DNA from: Agrobacterium rubi TR3 = NBRC 13261
Lineage (GTDB): Bacteria > Pseudomonadota > Alphaproteobacteria > Rhizobiales > Rhizobiaceae
Length of the DNA: 64,000 bases
Reading direction: 5' to 3'
Assembly: GCF_000739935.1 (NCBI RefSeq)
Contig: NZ_BBJU01000023.1
Coordinates: forward strand, 1-64,000
The notes beneath the pieces were generated by a model. That model was not told where the DNA came from. It searched no databases and was given only the letters and a program-made list of their open reading frames with translations. Each line of letters opens with the position of its first letter. The first letter of the stretch is position 1. Shown here piece by piece: positions 63,590 through 64,000 of this stretch. A program made the translations under genes and the position numbers.

Positions 63590-64000
63590 GCTCACCGCAT
63601 CCATCTTCACCGCCTCTGCACCCACGCAGCAACAGATTGCTGCCCGGCGCGAAAGTCGCACGGCATGGCTGCTGGCCGCCCCGGCCATCACATTGATGAT
63701 GCTGTTCATCATCATCCCTACGCTGGCCGTGATCGTGCTGGGCTTTACAGATTTCGAACTCGGTTATTCCGGTTTCCGCTTTGTCGGCTTCGAGAACTAC
63801 GCCGAACTCTTCAGCGACCGCACTTTCCGCAAGTCGCTGTGGAACACGGTTGTCTACACCGCCATCGTCACGCCCTTCTCCATCTTCATAGGCCTTGGCA
63901 TTGCCATGCTGATTGAGGCCGAACCGCGGGCGAAGGCGTTTTTCCGCACCGTCTACTTCCTGCCCGTCGCCTCCCTTTTGGTGGCCATGGCAACGGTCTG
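63582..64000 (+). CDS. UgpA/MalF-type sugar ABC permease (partial, runs off window)
   Basis: The first 139 codons are visible. A cytoplasmic N-tail is followed by a helix near residues 28-53 (WLLAAPAITLMMLFIIIPTL), a periplasmic loop with FRFVGFENYAELFSD, and the start of the transport domain (KSLWNTVVYTAIVTPFSIF). This is the standard order in carbohydrate permeases of the UgpA class. CCGGAG precedes ATG 63582, which lies within the end of the ATPase gene. A second permease and binding protein are expected beyond the window. Confidence 0.9.
   Translation, partial: MAELTASIFTASAPTQQQIAARRESRTAWLLAAPAITLMMLFIIIPTLAVIVLGFTDFELGYSGFRFVGFENYAELFSDRTFRKSLWNTVVYTAIVTPFSIFIGLGIAMLIEAEPRAKAFFRTVYFLPVASLLVAMATV

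Noticed and set aside
1-64000. CRISPR arrays, tRNA or rRNA genes, replication origin
   Set aside because: No regular short repeats with spacers, no cloverleaf-like tails and no origin features were seen on either strand.

Overview
The window looks like chromosome or chromid sequence from a Rhizobiaceae alphaproteobacterium (Agrobacterium/Rhizobium group). This rests on gene content and style: many solute importers packed end to end, ATGA-type start/stop overlaps, a RutR-type regulator beside a pyrimidine operon, a fused alternative cytochrome oxidase, and a long intergenic palindrome of the kind scattered through rhizobial genomes. No tRNA, rRNA, CRISPR array or intact transposon was seen.

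Layout. 1-3942: start of a DUF2231 membrane protein gene (minus strand, cut by the window edge), divergent from an aa3-type oxidase operon (subunit II, fused subunit I+III, small membrane protein). 4258-12699: a GntR regulator divergent from a monosaccharide-type ABC importer plus cyclase-family hydrolase, mannonate dehydratase (UxuA) and zinc alcohol dehydrogenase, probably a sugar-acid pathway. 13048-14697: soluble TPR-GGDEF diguanylate cyclase. 14757-23517: an AmiC/AmiR-like sensor and ANTAR antiterminator behind a leader with a clear intrinsic terminator, then proline iminopeptidase and a complete oligopeptide importer. 23590-23794: IS6-family remnant. 23970-30464: second oligopeptide-type importer ending in a racemase-fold protein without the usual cysteines.

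30862-38808: pyrimidine or hydantoin module (carbamoylase-type hydrolase, dihydropyrimidinase, small membrane protein, NMT1-type importer, RutR-like regulator). 38863-41232: minus-strand pair of a group II PLP decarboxylase and a YqcI/YcgG (DcsA/GntA-like) gene interrupted by one in-frame amber codon, next to AT-rich DNA. 41782-51149: a bidirectional MarR-controlled locus with isoaspartyl peptidase and peptide-binding protein on one side, and creatininase, importer, polysaccharide-deacetylase-fold hydrolase and SDR on the other. Two matching 16-bp operator-like sites lie between the halves. 51312-51710: DUF3597 protein. 51912-61434: M20 hydrolase divergent from a GAF protein, monosaccharide-type importer and HyuA/HyuB hydantoinase pair. 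61494-64000: PHO-box-like repeats before a metallophosphoesterase and the start of a Ugp-type importer.

Together these are seven separate ABC importers. Most have their own regulator and one to four enzymes for the imported compound, so the region is a block of catabolic scavenging modules. The best candidates for undescribed biology are the ANTAR-leader peptide operon, the decarboxylase/N-oxygenase-like pair, the MarR amide-hydrolase locus and the cysteine-less racemase homologue. All functional statements come from reading the sequence and family knowledge; no database search or folding program was run.
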